Positions 17,449 to 27,266 of a stretch of DNA of 64,000 nucleotides are shown piece after piece. Position 1 is the stretch's first letter. Each line of letters starts with the position of its first letter. Both the position numbers and the translations under genes were made by a program. The notes beneath the pieces are model-generated. The model was not told the DNA's origin. It worked only from the letters and a program-made list of their open reading frames with translations, and ran no database searches. Source of the stretch: Mycolicibacterium grossiae (GTDB lineage Bacteria > Actinomycetota > Actinomycetes > Mycobacteriales > Mycobacteriaceae); assembly GCF_008329645.1 (NCBI RefSeq), contig NZ_CP043474.1, positions 3,038,001-3,102,000 of the forward strand, given 5' to 3'.

Positions 17449-18819
17449 TCAGCCGTGACCGATGCGGAGCAACTCCGCCACGTTAGTCAACTTCACGCGC
17501 GGCCGGCCCACCTTCTCGCCGGCCACCCGCTCGTAGTCGTCGATGAGCTTCCAGTGATCGCCGGTGACCACCTTGGGCTGGCGCTCCACCAGCCACCGGG
17601 CGAGCTGCTCGTCGTGGTCGGGACCGAAGTCGGCCAGTTCGGCACCGGCGAGATCGGCCAGCAGCGTGTCAACGGTGTCCTGGGAGTCCCTCTTGTTGCT
17701 GCCGATCACACCCGACGGGCCACGCTTGATCCAGCCCACCACGTACGCGTTGCGGGTGCCCTCGACGTGGCCGTCGGCGTGCGGGATCGTGCCGGACCGC
17801 TCGTCGAACGGCAGGCCGGGGGTGGCGACACCGCGGTAGCCCACGGCACGGACCACCAGCTGTGCCGGCAGCTCCTCGCGAACGCCGCTGTCCTTGGCGA
17901 CCACCCGGCCGCCCTCGTCCACGAGGTCGTTGCGGCCCAGCACGATCGACTCGACCCGGCCGTCGCCCTTGATCTCGATGGGAGAGGTGCGGAAGCGGAA
18001 GACGATGCGCCGCTTGGCGCCACGCGGACCGCGCTCGGCGTACCCGCGCAGCACCTTGACGTTCTGCTTCACGGTCTTGCTCGCCGCGTCGAGCGCCTCG
18101 TCGGTGACGTCGGCGAAGTCCGCCGGATCCACCACCACGTCGACGTCGGCCATGGCCTCGAGGTCACCCAGCTCGCGCAGCTCCAGCGTGGTGAACGGCG
18201 CCTGCAGCGGGCCGCGCCGCCCGACCACCACCACCTCCTCGACACCGCGGGTGTGCAGCGAGTCCAGGGCATGGTCGGCGATGTCGGTGGCGGCCAGCAG
18301 ATCCGGGTCGCTGACCAGGATGCGCGCCACGTCGAGCGCGACGTTGCCGTTGCCGATGACCACCGCCCGGCCGGACGACAGGTCGGGCAGCATCTCCTCG
18401 AAGTGGGGATGCGCGTTGTACCAGCCGACGAAGTCCACGGCCGCCACGCTGCCGGTCAGGTCCTCGCCCGGAATGTTCAGCGCGCGGTCGGCCTGTGCGC
18501 CGATCGCATAGACCACCGCGTCGTATCGGTCAGCCAGCTCCTCGGCCGTCACGTGATTCCCGATCTCGACGTTGCCGAAGAAGCGGAAGCGCGGATCGGC
18601 CGAGGTCCGCTCGAACTGCGCGCTGATCGATTTGATCTTCGGGTGGTCCGGCGCCACGCCCGAGCGCACCAGCCCCCAGGGGGTCGGCAGCATCTCCAGC
18701 ATGTCGATGCGGACGTCGCGGCCGGCCGCGGCGTCGGAGTCGGCGAACTTGAGCAATGACGCTGCGGCGAAGTACCCCGAAGGTCCCGAGCCGACGATCG
18801 CCACGTGGTAGGGCCGCAT
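17449..18819 (-). CDS. fprA: NADPH-ferredoxin reductase FprA
   Basis: FAD flavoprotein of 456 residues, the adrenodoxin-reductase-type enzyme that passes electrons from NADPH to ferredoxins serving cytochromes P450. FAD motif VAIVGSGPSGYFAAASLL at the N terminus; MLEMLPTPWGLVRSGVAPDHPKIK; NADP motif VVIGNGNVALDVARIL; and the C-terminal VGWIKRGPSGVIGSNKRDSQDTV, all diagnostic. Length matches M. tuberculosis FprA. Divergent from prfB across 143 bases, the arrangement known from Rv3106/Rv3105c. Confidence 0.95.
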   Translation of the reverse strand: MRPYHVAIVGSGPSGYFAAASLLKFADSDAAAGRDVRIDMLEMLPTPWGLVRSGVAPDHPKIKSISAQFERTSADPRFRFFGNVEIGNHVTAEELADRYDAVVYAIGAQADRALNIPGEDLTGSVAAVDFVGWYNAHPHFEEMLPDLSSGRAVVIGNGNVALDVARILVSDPDLLAATDIADHALDSLHTRGVEEVVVVGRRGPLQAPFTTLELRELGDLEAMADVDVVVDPADFADVTDEALDAASKTVKQNVKVLRGYAERGPRGAKRRIVFRFRTSPIEIKGDGRVESIVLGRNDLVDEGGRVVAKDSGVREELPAQLVVRAVGYRGVATPGLPFDERSGTIPHADGHVEGTRNAYVVGWIKRGPSGVIGSNKRDSQDTVDTLLADLAGAELADFGPDHDEQLARWLVERQPKVVTGDHWKLIDDYERVAGEKVGRPRVKLTNVAELLRIGHG

Positions 18820-18962
18820 GCTTCAGCTTCCTCCTAGCCGGCGCCCGACCACGCGCACAGGGCTGTCGCGACGTCGCCAGGCTTCTGCGGAACCGACTCT
18901 AACCCCGCACCCGGGGGTAAGGAGGGAAGTCGCCGACGACCGGGTCGGTACGCTGGTGTCCC

Positions 18963-20069
18963 GTGGATCAAGACCGTCAAGTAGACATCGCCGCCCTCGA
19001 CACCACCCTGACCACGGTGGAGCGGGTGCTCGACGTCGACGGTCTGCGCACCCGCATCGCCAACCTCGAGCAGGATGCCTCGGACCCGAAGCTGTGGGAT
19101 GACCAGACGCGCGCCCAGAAGGTCACCAGCGAGCTGTCGCACGCCCAGGGTGAGCTGCGGCGCGTGGAGGGCCTGCGGCAGCGCCTCGAGGACCTGCCGG
19201 TCCTCTACGAGCTGGCCGACGAGGAGGGCGGCGCCGACGAGGTGGCCGAGGCCGACGCCGAACTCGCGCGGCTGCGCGAGGACATCGAGGCGATGGAGGT
19301 GCGCACCCTCCTGTCCGGCGAGTACGACGAGCGCGAGGCGCTGGTCAACATCCGTTCTGGAGCCGGTGGCGTCGACGCCGCCGACTGGGCGGAGATGCTG
19401 ATGCGGATGTACGTCCGCTGGGCGGAGAAGCACGACTACCCGGTCGAGGTGTTCGACACGTCCTACGCCGAGGAGGCGGGCATCAAGAGCGCCACCTTCG
19501 CCGTGCACGCGCCGTTCGCCTACGGGACGCTCTCGGTGGAGCAGGGCACGCACCGGTTGGTGCGGATCAGCCCGTTCGACAACCAGAGCAGGCGCCAGAC
19601 GTCCTTCGCGGAGGTCGAGGTCCTGCCGGTCGTCGAGACCACCGACCACATCGACATTCCCGAGGGCGACATCCGCGTCGACGTGTACCGCTCCAGCGGT
19701 CCGGGCGGACAGTCGGTGAACACCACCGACTCCGCCGTCCGTTTGACGCACATTCCCACGGGTATCGTCGTGACCTGTCAGAACGAGAAGTCGCAGCTGC
19801 AGAACAAGGTGTCGGCGATGCGGGTTCTCCAGGCAAAGCTGTTGGAGCGCAAGCGCCAAGAGGAACGTGCCGAGATGGACGCGCTGAAGAGCGACGGCGG
19901 CAGTTCGTGGGGCAACCAGATGCGGTCCTACGTGCTGCACCCGTACCAGATGGTCAAGGACCTGCGGAACGACTACGAGGTCGGCAATCCCGCGGCGGTG
20001 CTCGACGGCGACATCGACGGATTCCTCGAGGCCGGCATCCGCTGGCGCAATAGGAAAGATGACGACTAA
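18963..20069 (+). CDS. prfB: peptide chain release factor 2
   Basis: RF2 of 368 residues, reading UGA and UAA stop codons. The specificity tripeptide SPF is seen in [16 protein letters not shown], and the catalytic GGQ in [28 protein letters not shown]. Start is GTG. Unlike E. coli prfB, the reading frame is continuous: there is no in-frame UGA or programmed frameshift near codon 26. Its last 11 bases overlap the start of the mechanosensitive channel gene, so the two are coupled. Confidence 0.97.
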   Translation: MDQDRQVDIAALDTTLTTVERVLDVDGLRTRIANLEQDASDPKLWDDQTRAQKVTSELSHAQGELRRVEGLRQRLEDLPVLYELADEEGGADEVAEADAELARLREDIEAMEVRTLLSGEYDEREALVNIRSGAGGVDAADWAEMLMRMYVRWAEKHDYPVEVFDTSYAEEAGIKSATFAVHAPFAYGTLSVEQGTHRLVRISPFDNQSRRQTSFAEVEVLPVVETTDHIDIPEGDIRVDVYRSSGPGGQSVNTTDSAVRLTHIPTGIVVTCQNEKSQLQNKVSAMRVLQAKLLERKRQEERAEMDALKSDGGSSWGNQMRSYVLHPYQMVKDLRNDYEVGNPAAVLDGDIDGFLEAGIRWRNRKDDD

Positions 20070-21030
20070 CTACCTGGCCTTCGACTGGAGCCAGCGCTGG
20101 CACGACTTCTGGCGCGGCGAGATCGGTGAGTGGATCCTCAGCCGCGGGCTGCGGATCATCATGCTCGTCGTGCTCGCGATGCTGATCGCGCGCTTCATCA
20201 ACTGGCTCGCTCGCAAGGTCACCCGCCGCATTGACGCGGAGTACCGCGAGAGCGACCAGCTGGTGCGCAGCGAGAGCGCCAAGCACCGTCAGGCCGTCGC
20301 CTCGGTGATCTCCTGGGTGTCGATCGCCGTGGTCTTCGTGGTCGTCGCCGTCGAGATCACCGACGTCATCGACGTTCCGGTGGGCTCGCTGGTGGCGCCG
20401 GCGGCCGTGCTGGGCGCCGCACTGGGCTTCGGGGCGCAGAAGTTGGTGCAGGACCTGCTGGCCGGCTTCTTCATCATCACCGAACGCCAGTACGGCTTCG
20501 GTGACCTGGTGCAGCTGAGCATGTTGGGAGCGACGGAACCCGCCGAGGGCACCGTCGAGGAGGTCACGCTGCGCGTCACGAAGTTGCGTACCAGCGAGGG
20601 CGAGGTCTTCACCGTCCCGAACGGCAACATCGTGCGATCGCTGAACATGTCGAAGGACTGGGCGCGTGCGGTCGTCGACATCCCGGTTCCGGCCACGGCG
20701 GACCTCAACCGGGTAAATGACCTGCTGCATGCGGTGGGCGAGAACGCGATGGAGGACCGCGCGCTCAGCAAGCTCCTCCTCGACACCCCGCAGCTCATGG
20801 GCGTCGAGAGCATCGAACTCGACACCGTCAACCTGCGGATGGTCGCCCGGACCCTGCCGGGCAAGCAGTTCGACGTCGGTCGGCGGCTCCGCATCCGGAT
20901 CATCGCGGCGCTCACGACCGCCGGCATCGCCACGCACGAGCAGACCCCGACCGTGGAGACCATCGATCACCCGTTGGCGACGAACCGGGCGGACGCGTCG
21001 TCGACGCCGTCGAAGGAGCAGCAGCGGTGA
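20059..21030 (+). CDS. MscS-family mechanosensitive ion channel
   Basis: Membrane protein of 323 residues. Hydrophobic helices at about residues 25-45 and 80-105 precede the pore-lining TM3 ([46 protein letters not shown]), the best conserved MscS feature, with a cytoplasmic beta domain beyond ([29 protein letters not shown]). It should open under membrane tension to release solutes during hypo-osmotic shock. Overlaps prfB by 11 bases and the next gene by GTGA. Confidence 0.92.
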   Translation: MTTNYLAFDWSQRWHDFWRGEIGEWILSRGLRIIMLVVLAMLIARFINWLARKVTRRIDAEYRESDQLVRSESAKHRQAVASVISWVSIAVVFVVVAVEITDVIDVPVGSLVAPAAVLGAALGFGAQKLVQDLLAGFFIITERQYGFGDLVQLSMLGATEPAEGTVEEVTLRVTKLRTSEGEVFTVPNGNIVRSLNMSKDWARAVVDIPVPATADLNRVNDLLHAVGENAMEDRALSKLLLDTPQLMGVESIELDTVNLRMVARTLPGKQFDVGRRLRIRIIAALTTAGIATHEQTPTVETIDHPLATNRADASSTPSKEQQR

Positions 21031-21536
21031 CCCCGTCCCTCAAACGCGACAGCGTCGACAAGAGTTGGCCGCACTACCTGTTCTGGGGCCGGATGCGCAC
21101 GTCGACCTTCGGGCTGATCGTCGCCTTCTTCGTGACCGCCTGGCTCTACCAGACCTATCAGCCACCGCCACCGGCGCCCGTGGCGGTCCCGGAGACGGCC
21201 GTCGTCCCGCCGGGCTTCGTACCCGACCCGGAGTACACCTGGGTGCCGCGCACCAACGTGGAGACGCGCACCAGGACCACGACGACGACCACCGAGCCGA
21301 TGACGACCACGACCACCACCGAGCCGCCCACGACGACGACCCCGTCGACGACGTCGGGAACGCCGACGTCGCCCGGGCAGCCGAGCACCACCGTGACGGA
21401 TCCGGACGGGCCGGGCCCGTTGCCGCCGACGACGATCACGCCGACCACCACCACGCCTGTCCCGGCACCGGGTTTGCCCTTCCCGCTGCCGACGCTGCCG
21501 GGGCTGGCCCCGGCCACCGCGCCGCCCCCGCGCTGA
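21027..21536 (+). CDS. Thr/Pro-rich single-pass membrane protein
   Basis: Protein of 169 residues: short cytoplasmic N terminus, one membrane helix (STFGLIVAFFVTAWLYQTY, about residues 26-44), then a long external low-complexity tail dominated by Thr, Pro and Glu, including several runs of four to six threonines. Such tails usually span or bind the cell wall and may be glycosylated, which is inference. It sits between the MscS gene (GTGA overlap) and ftsE, a position I recall for Rv3103c. A cell-envelope role near FtsEX is plausible but unproven. Confidence 0.8.
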   Translation: MTPSLKRDSVDKSWPHYLFWGRMRTSTFGLIVAFFVTAWLYQTYQPPPPAPVAVPETAVVPPGFVPDPEYTWVPRTNVETRTRTTTTTTEPMTTTTTTEPPTTTTPSTTSGTPTSPGQPSTTVTDPDGPGPLPPTTITPTTTTPVPAPGLPFPLPTLPGLAPATAPPPR

Positions 21537-21561
21537 GCGGGGAGCCGGTCGGGTGTCCCGC

Positions 21562-21567
21562 TACACT
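21562..21567 (+). promoter_or_regulatory. candidate -10 element for near-leaderless ftsE
   Basis: TACACT (TANNNT type) ends 8-11 bases before the GTG/ATG of ftsE, so transcription would begin at or next to the start codon. No clear ribosome-binding site lies before ftsE, which fits a leaderless message, common in mycobacteria. There is no strong -35. Confidence 0.4.
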
Positions 21568-21578
21568 GGCGTGCCGTG

Positions 21579-22268
21579 ATGATCACCCTCGACCGCGTGA
21601 GCAAGCAGTACAAGTCCTCCGCCCGCCCGGCGCTGGACAACGTCTCGCTCAAGATCGACAAGGGTGAGTTCGTGTTCCTGATCGGCCCTTCTGGGTCGGG
21701 CAAGTCGACGTTCATGCGCCTGCTGCTGGCCGAGGAGCACCCGACCCAGGGCGACATCCGGGTGTCGAAGTTTCACGTCAACAAGCTGTCGAACCGGCAC
21801 ATCCCCGGCCTGCGACAGGTGCTCGGATGCGTGTTCCAGGACTTCCGCCTGCTGCAGCAGAAGACGGTGTTCGAGAACGTCGCGTTCGCCCTCGAGGTGA
21901 TCGGCAAGCGGTCCGACGTCATCAACCGCGTCGTGCCCGACGTGCTGGAGATGGTGGGCCTGTCGGGCAAGGCGAACCGCCTGCCCAACGAGCTGTCCGG
22001 CGGAGAGCAGCAGCGCGTGGCCATCGCCCGCGCCTTCGTCAACCGGCCCCTGGTGCTGTTGGCCGACGAGCCGACCGGCAACCTGGACCCGGAGACCAGC
22101 AGGGACATCATGGATCTGCTCGAGCGGATCAACCGCACGGGGACGACGGTGCTCATGGCGACGCACGACCACCACATCGTCGACTCGATGCGCCAGCGGG
22201 TCATCGAACTCGAGCTGGGACGCCTGATCCGCGACGAGCAGCGCGGTGTCTACGGAATGGATCGCTAA
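21579..22268 (+). CDS. ftsE: cell division ATP-binding protein FtsE
   Basis: ABC ATPase of 229 residues that works with FtsX to activate peptidoglycan hydrolases during division. Walker [10 protein letters not shown], signature [15 protein letters not shown], Walker [16 protein letters not shown] and the H-loop ATHDHHIVD are all present. I take the ATG at 21579, which gives [14 protein letters not shown] as in other mycobacteria; a GTG one codon earlier (21576) is possible and would suit a leaderless transcript. The stop directly precedes the GTG of ftsX. Confidence 0.96.
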   Translation: MITLDRVSKQYKSSARPALDNVSLKIDKGEFVFLIGPSGSGKSTFMRLLLAEEHPTQGDIRVSKFHVNKLSNRHIPGLRQVLGCVFQDFRLLQQKTVFENVAFALEVIGKRSDVINRVVPDVLEMVGLSGKANRLPNELSGGEQQRVAIARAFVNRPLVLLADEPTGNLDPETSRDIMDLLERINRTGTTVLMATHDHHIVDSMRQRVIELELGRLIRDEQRGVYGMDR

Positions 22269-23162
22269 GTGCGCTTCGGCTTTCTCATCAACGAGGTCCT
22301 CACCGGATTTCGTCGCAACATCACCATGACGGTCGCCATGATCCTGACGACCGCCATCTCCATCGGCCTGTTCGGCGGCGGCCTGCTGGTGGTCCGGCTG
22401 GCGGACAGCTCGCGGACCATCTACCTCGATCGCGTCGAGAGCCAGGTGTTCCTCACCAACGACGTGTCGGCCAACGACCCGACGTGCGACGCGGATCCGT
22501 GCAAGGCGCTGCGGACGCAGATCGAGGACCGGGACGACGTGCGGTCGGTGCGGTTCCTCAACCGCGACCAGGCCTACGACGACGCCATCGCCAAGTTCCC
22601 GCAGTACAAGGACGTGGCGGGACGGGACGCCTTCCCCGCGTCGTTCATCGTCAAGCTGGACGATCCCGAGCAGCACGCCGAGTTCGACAAGGCACTCGTC
22701 GGCCAGCCCGGCGTGCTCAACGTGCTCAACCAGAAGGACCTCATCGACCGGTTGTTCGCCGTCCTCGACGGGTTGAGCAGCGCGGCGTTCGCGGTGGCGC
22801 TGGTGCAGGCCGTCGGCGCGATCCTGCTGATCGCCAACATGGTGCAGGTCGCCGCGTATACGCGGCGCACGGAGGTCGGCATCATGCGTCTGGTGGGCGC
22901 CAGTAGGTGGTACACCCAGCTGCCGTTCCTCGTCGAGGCGATGCTGGCCGCGTTCCTCGGCGTGGTGATCGCCATCCTGGGCCTGATCACCGTGCGCGCA
23001 CTGTTCCTCGAGAACGCCCTGAACCAGTTCTATCAAGCGAATCTGATCTCGAGGATCGACTACGCGGACATCCTCTACATCTCGCCGATCCTGCTGTTCG
23101 TCGGCGTCGTGATGGCCGGTGTAACGGCATACGTCACGCTGCGCCTGTACGTACGGCGTTAG
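22269..23162 (+). CDS. ftsX: cell division membrane protein FtsX
   Basis: Membrane protein of 297 residues with the FtsX layout: N-terminal helix ([26 protein letters not shown]), a periplasmic domain with the paired cysteines CDADPCK (about residues 74-79) and three C-terminal helices of the MacB/FtsX fold ([25 protein letters not shown] and following). It couples ATP hydrolysis by FtsE to the external hydrolase RipC in mycobacteria. GTG start immediately after the ftsE stop. Length agrees with M. tuberculosis FtsX. Confidence 0.96.
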   Translation: MRFGFLINEVLTGFRRNITMTVAMILTTAISIGLFGGGLLVVRLADSSRTIYLDRVESQVFLTNDVSANDPTCDADPCKALRTQIEDRDDVRSVRFLNRDQAYDDAIAKFPQYKDVAGRDAFPASFIVKLDDPEQHAEFDKALVGQPGVLNVLNQKDLIDRLFAVLDGLSSAAFAVALVQAVGAILLIANMVQVAAYTRRTEVGIMRLVGASRWYTQLPFLVEAMLAAFLGVVIAILGLITVRALFLENALNQFYQANLISRIDYADILYISPILLFVGVVMAGVTAYVTLRLYVRR

Positions 23163-23181
23163 ACGGGGTAGGTAGTTCGAC

Positions 23182-23676
23182 GTGGCGAAGAAGGTAGACG
23201 AGGCGACCAAGGCCAACAACAGGGTCGTCGCAACCAACCGCAGGGCGCGGCACAACTACGCCATCCTCGAGACGTTCGAGGCCGGCGTTGCGCTGATGGG
23301 CACCGAGGTGAAGAGCCTGCGCGACGGCACGGCGTCGCTCGCCGACGCCTTCGCCACCGTGGACGACGGCGAGATTTGGCTGCGCAACCTGCACATCCCG
23401 GAGTATCACCACGGCAGCTGGACCAATCACACGCCGCGCCGCAACCGGAAACTGCTGCTGCACCGCAAGCAGATCGACAACCTGGTGGGCAAGATCCGCG
23501 ACGGCAACCTGACCCTGGTGCCGCTGTCGGTCTACTTCGTCGACGGCAAGGTGAAGGTCGAGTTGGCGCTCGCCCGCGGCAAGCAGGCGCACGACAAGCG
23601 CCAGGACATCGCCAAGCGCGACGCGGCGCGCGAAGTGACGCGCGAGCTCGGTCGACGCGCCAAGGGCATGGGTTGA
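23182..23676 (+). CDS. smpB: SsrA-binding protein SmpB
   Basis: SmpB of 164 residues, the tmRNA partner in ribosome rescue. The OB-fold core is clear: [71 protein letters not shown] and the basic tail [29 protein letters not shown] start with an upstream GTAGGTAG-type site. It lies 19 bases after ftsX, and the tmRNA gene is about 2.2 kb downstream. Confidence 0.97.
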   Translation: MAKKVDEATKANNRVVATNRRARHNYAILETFEAGVALMGTEVKSLRDGTASLADAFATVDDGEIWLRNLHIPEYHHGSWTNHTPRRNRKLLLHRKQIDNLVGKIRDGNLTLVPLSVYFVDGKVKVELALARGKQAHDKRQDIAKRDAAREVTRELGRRAKGMG

Positions 23677-23722
23677 TGGCGCCGCCGGAGCGGCTCCGAC
23701 GCTGAACGGCATCCTCTTCGCG

Positions 23723-24562
23723 TTGATCTCGGCTCTGGGTTACGGGATCGGCGACTTCGTCGGTGGCATGGCCGCGCGCCGGGTCGCCGCACTGCGCGTC
23801 GTGCTGGTGTCCTACCCGGTGGCGATGGTGCTGCTCACCGGGCTCGCGGCCATCGTCGGCGGCACCGTGTCGACCCCGGCGGTCGTCTGGGGTGCGCTGT
23901 GCGGCGTCAGCCAGGCCTTCGGGGTGTGGTGGTTCTACGCGGCGCTCGCCGCCGGGCCCATGTCGGTGGTGTCGCCGCTGACGGCGGTCCTGGTGGCGGC
24001 GATCCCCGTGATCGCCGGGGTGGGGCTGGGGGAGCGTCCCGCGATGCTGGCGGTGGGCGGCATCGTCGTGGCGTTGCTCGCGGTGGTCCTGGTGTCGCGG
24101 GAGAACACCGACCCCGAACCCGCCGGCTCGGAGAGAGGGACGCAGCGCTTCACCGCGTCGGTGGCGTGGCTGACCGTCGGTGCCGGCTCGGCGTTCGGTC
24201 TGAACTTCGTGCTGATCGACCAGGCACCCAGCGAGGCGGGGCTGTGGCCGCTGGTCTTCGCGCGGATGTCGGCCAGCGCGCTGGTCGTCCTGATCGCGCT
24301 ACTGAGCCGTAACCTGGTGGTACCGGGCGGACCGACGCTCCGCCTGGCCATCCTCGCGGGCGTCCTCGACACGATCGCCAACGTCGCGATGCTGCTGGCA
24401 CTGCAGGCGTCGCTGCTGTCGCTCGCCGGTGTGCTCATCTCGCTGTACCCCGCGGCGACGGTGGCGCTCGCGCTGCTGGTCCTCAAGGAACGGGTGACGG
24501 CGTGGCAGGTGGCCGGCATGGTGCTGGCGCTGGCCGCGGTGGCGATGATCGCGGGCGCCTGA
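23723..24562 (+). CDS. EamA/DMT-superfamily transporter
   Basis: Membrane protein of about 279 residues with ten predicted helices in two EamA repeats, separated by a polar linker near VSRENTDPEPAGSERGTQRF. The second repeat ends GVLISLYPAATVALALLVLKERVTAWQVAGMVLALAAVAMIAG, typical of the family. The start is uncertain: the TTG at 23723 would cut the first helix short, whereas the CTG at 23702 would give LNGILFALISALGYGIGDFVGG, a full first helix. No ATG or GTG fits. Substrate unknown; relatives export metabolites or amino acids. Confidence 0.82.
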   Translation: MISALGYGIGDFVGGMAARRVAALRVVLVSYPVAMVLLTGLAAIVGGTVSTPAVVWGALCGVSQAFGVWWFYAALAAGPMSVVSPLTAVLVAAIPVIAGVGLGERPAMLAVGGIVVALLAVVLVSRENTDPEPAGSERGTQRFTASVAWLTVGAGSAFGLNFVLIDQAPSEAGLWPLVFARMSASALVVLIALLSRNLVVPGGPTLRLAILAGVLDTIANVAMLLALQASLLSLAGVLISLYPAATVALALLVLKERVTAWQVAGMVLALAAVAMIAGA

Positions 24563-24563
24563 G

Positions 24564-24944
24564 TCAGATCCGGGTGGGGTCCCAGTACTCCCGCATGAAT
24601 GCGAGCCGGCCCGACGGCGCCACCCGGAAGCGGACCACGTAGTCCTGCTCGTAGGCCCTGCCGGTGTCGGACATCGTGGTCGAGCCGTGCAGTTCGGCGA
24701 ACCACTCGCCGCCGCCGACCGGCCAGGCCTCGATCGCACTGAACGTGAACGGCTCGAACAGGCCCAGGGAGCTGAAGTAACCGACGATCGCGTCGATGCC
24801 GTCCAGCCGCTGCGGGGTGCCGACGCTGCCGGCGTAGGGGAACTCGACGACGCCGTCAGACTCCCAGATCGCGGGCAGTTCGGCGCCGGCGCCACGGCCC
24901 GCGGCGTCGAGGTGGGCGAGGTAGACGTCCGGTGGTGGGGGCAC
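24564..24944 (-). CDS. NTF2-like/SnoaL-type domain protein
   Basis: Protein of 126 residues with the cone-like NTF2/SnoaL fold: a helical N terminus followed by DGVVEFPYAGSVGTPQRLDGIDAIVGYFSSLG and strand segments ending FMREYWDPTRI, a common end in SnoaL-like proteins. Members act as small isomerases, hydrolases or non-enzymatic binders; none can be assigned here. GTG start. It is convergent with the DMT transporter, one base between the stops, and divergent from the next gene by 28 bases. Confidence 0.75.
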   Translation of the reverse strand: MPPPPDVYLAHLDAAGRGAGAELPAIWESDGVVEFPYAGSVGTPQRLDGIDAIVGYFSSLGLFEPFTFSAIEAWPVGGGEWFAELHGSTTMSDTGRAYEQDYVVRFRVAPSGRLAFMREYWDPTRI

Positions 24945-24972
24945 GCCACGAATCTAGGGTTACGGTCGTCTG

Positions 24973-25809
24973 GTGACCAGCCCCGCACGGCCCATGACCC
25001 TGCTCGACCGCGCCGAGGTCCTCGATGCCCTGTTCGCATCATGGGACGGCATCGACCGGCTGCTCGCCGACGTATCCGACGACGAGTGGCGCACGGCCAC
25101 GGCGCTTCCCGGCTGGAGGGTGGGCGACGTCGTCGCTCACGTCATCGGCACCGAGTCGATGCTGCTCGGCATGCCGACACCCGAGGTCGACGTGTCCGGG
25201 CTCGACCACGTCCGCAACCCGATCGGACAGCTCAACGAGTGCTGGGTCCGCCACCTCGGCGCCGGTACCCGCGAGACGGTCATCGAGCGGTTCCGCGACG
25301 TCACCGCACAGCGCCGAGCGGCCCTGGAGGCGATGACCGACGACGCGTGGAACGCGCCCTCGGCCACCCCGGCCGGACCCGACACCTACGGCCGGTTCAT
25401 GCGGATCCGTGTCTTCGACTGCTGGATGCACGAACAGGACATCCGGGACGCGCTGGCCCGTCCGGCCGACGACGACGAGCTGCGCGGATCCGCCGCCCGG
25501 CTGGCCCTGGACGAGGTGCAGGCGTCGATGGGGTTCGTCGTCGGCAAGCGCGGACAGGCGCCCGACGGGTCGCGCGTCGCGATCGAACTCACCGGCCCGC
25601 TGCAGCGGACCATCCGGGTCGCCGTCGACGGCCGCGCCAGGGTCGTCGACGACTTCGGTGGCGACGCGCCGACGACCACGATCACGCTCGACGGCCTGCA
25701 CTTCATCGACGCGTGCGGTGGCCGCTCCGGCACCGAGCCCGACGTGACCTACGACGGTGACGTCGAGGTGGGCCGGCGGATCGTCGCCAACCTGAACTAC
25801 GTGATCTAG
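24973..25809 (+). CDS. maleylpyruvate isomerase family mycothiol-dependent protein
   Basis: Protein of 278 residues with the DinB-like mycothiol maleylpyruvate isomerase N-terminal domain: LPGWRVGDVVAHVIGTESML carries the first metal His, and RIRVFDCWMHEQDIRDAL the second His/Glu set. A C-terminal SCP2-like domain follows (about residues 180-278). Family members use mycothiol for isomerisation or conjugation with a metal ion; the true substrate is usually unknown. GTG start. It directly precedes the tmRNA promoter. Confidence 0.85.
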   Translation: MTSPARPMTLLDRAEVLDALFASWDGIDRLLADVSDDEWRTATALPGWRVGDVVAHVIGTESMLLGMPTPEVDVSGLDHVRNPIGQLNECWVRHLGAGTRETVIERFRDVTAQRRAALEAMTDDAWNAPSATPAGPDTYGRFMRIRVFDCWMHEQDIRDALARPADDDELRGSAARLALDEVQASMGFVVGKRGQAPDGSRVAIELTGPLQRTIRVAVDGRARVVDDFGGDAPTTTITLDGLHFIDACGGRSGTEPDVTYDGDVEVGRRIVANLNYVI

Positions 25810-25825
25810 CCGGAATGAAACCCAG

Positions 25826-25854
25826 CTGACCGTTGTCTTACTGGGCGCTACAAT
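25826..25854 (+). promoter_or_regulatory. promoter of the tmRNA gene
   Basis: CTGACC (25826-25831) and TACAAT (25849-25854) are separated by exactly 17 bases. Transcription should start near 25861, giving a precursor about 27 bases longer than mature tmRNA at its 5' end. Confidence 0.7.
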
Positions 25855-25887
25855 GGGAAGTCCTGTCGAGACTCGACGGGGATGCGA

Positions 25888-26253
25888 GGGGCTGAACGGT
25901 TTCGACTTCGCGCATCGAATCAAGGGAAGCGTGCCGGTGCAGGCAAGAGACCACCGTAAGCGTCGTTGCAACCAATTAAGCGCCGATTCCAATCAGCGCG
26001 ACTTCGCCCTCGCTGCCTAAGCGACGGTGAGTCTGTCAGACCGGGAGCGCCCTCGGCCCGGACGCTGGCATCAGCTAGAGGGACCCACCCACGGGTTCGG
26101 TCGCGGAACCCGTGGGGACATCAAACAGCGACTGGGATCGTCATCCTGACTCGTTCGCGTGATCAGGAGATCCAAGTAGAGACATAGCGGACTGCGCACG
26201 GAGAAGCCTCGAGGGAATGCCGTAGGACCCGGGTTCGATTCCCGGCAGCTCCA
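25888..26253 (+). ncRNA. ssrA: transfer-messenger RNA (tmRNA)
   Basis: The 5' end GGGGCTGAACGGTTTCGACTT and the 3' T-arm GGGTTCGATTCCCGG with CAGCTCCA are diagnostic of one-piece tmRNA, and the terminal GGGGCTG/CAGCTCC pairing forms the tRNA-Ala-like acceptor. The tag reading frame is 25982-26020 and encodes ADSNQRDFALAA followed by TAA, the resume codon being GCC. With SmpB it frees stalled ribosomes and marks the broken peptide for ClpXP-type proteases. The tag differs from the ADSHQRDYALAA I recall for M. tuberculosis by Asn for His and Phe for Tyr. Confidence 0.97.
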
Positions 26254-26259
26254 CCGACG

Positions 26260-26293
26260 ACGAGCAGGTCAGACAAGCGTCTGACCTGCTCGT
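26260..26293 (+). terminator. tmRNA terminator hairpin
   Basis: A perfect 15-base stem (ACGAGCAGGTCAGAC with its complement) closes a loop of AAGC, starting seven bases after the tmRNA end and followed by TGCCTTT. This is a strong intrinsic-type hairpin with a weak U-tract. Confidence 0.85.
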
Positions 26294-26396
26294 TGCCTTT
26301 CCGGCGGCTGGCGGGCCGCGACGCACTTCGTTCGCTGAGAATCCCCGATCACGCAAGAATGCTGCGTATCTCCTGGTTGGAGGTACCATTCGACGC

Positions 26397-27254
26397 ATGT
26401 CACTTCGTTGTGGGCGTAGCTGGCGGGCGACGGACGCCCCATCGGTCGGCCGCGGGGCCGGGCGGGTGGCGGTGGCGCTGGTGGTCGCCTCCGTCCCGGC
26501 GTGGATTCCCGGCGCCCTTCCGACGGCTGCTGCGGCCGACTGCGCCGACGCCGAGGTCGTGTTCGCCAGGGGCACCGACGAGCCGGACGGCATCGGCGTG
26601 GTGGGCAGTGCCTTCGTCGACTCGCTGCGCGAGCGGGCCGTCGGCCTGGACATCGCGACCTACGCGGTGGACTACGACGCGGGCAAGCTGCAGCTGGGCA
26701 GCGGCGACGGCGCCAAGGACATGATCAAGCACATCGAATCCATGGCGGCCTCGTGTCCCGACACCAAGCTCGTGTTGGGCGGCTACTCTCAAGGCGCGAA
26801 CGTCGTCAACATCGTCGCCGGCAATCCCATCGTGGGTATCGCCTGGGGCCGCTCGCTCCCGTCGTCGAGCGCGGACAACGTCGCGGCGGTCGCCACCTTC
26901 GGCAACGTCGCCAACCGCTCGGGCACCAAGTTGCCCTCCGAGTCCCCGATGTTCAGCGGCAAGGCGATCGACTTCTGCAACCCCGCCGATCCGATCTGTC
27001 ACGCCGGTCCGGGTAACGCGTGGAGCGGGCACACCGACGGCTACGTGCCCACGTACACGACCCAAGCCGCGAGTTTCGTTGCGTCCAAGCTGCTGGCCGG
27101 CAGGGGCTCGTCGGTGCACGGCCTCGGGCCGTCGACGGGGTATGAACAGACGCCGCCCTACGCCTCGCCGGCGCCGATCTATGCGTCTCCGCCGCAGGGC
27201 ACCGATCACATGCCGCCGGGCTACGACCCGTCCCTCATGGCCGGCATGCCCTGA
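26397..27254 (+). CDS. secreted cutinase family esterase (Culp-like)
   Basis: Cutinase-like serine esterase of 285 residues. A signal peptide (hydrophobic core [24 protein letters not shown]) ends near residue 48, and the mature enzyme starts [20 protein letters not shown]. Catalytic Ser121 lies in [10 protein letters not shown]; the Asp is in NPADPIC and the His in GHTDGY. Cys residues at the mature start and in [13 protein letters not shown] fit the two cutinase disulfides. A Pro/Tyr-rich tail of about 45 residues follows. Mycobacterial Culps hydrolyse lipid esters or act as phospholipases outside the cell. The gene appears monocistronic. Confidence 0.92.
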   Translation: MSLRCGRSWRATDAPSVGRGAGRVAVALVVASVPAWIPGALPTAAAADCADAEVVFARGTDEPDGIGVVGSAFVDSLRERAVGLDIATYAVDYDAGKLQLGSGDGAKDMIKHIESMAASCPDTKLVLGGYSQGANVVNIVAGNPIVGIAWGRSLPSSSADNVAAVATFGNVANRSGTKLPSESPMFSGKAIDFCNPADPICHAGPGNAWSGHTDGYVPTYTTQAASFVASKLLAGRGSSVHGLGPSTGYEQTPPYASPAPIYASPPQGTDHMPPGYDPSLMAGMP

Positions 27255-27266
27255 CGTTCGGCGACC

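Noticed and set aside
18963..19060. Search for a programmed frameshift at the start of prfB
   Set aside because: The RF2 frame is open from its GTG start with no in-frame TGA near codon 26, so there is no such control here.
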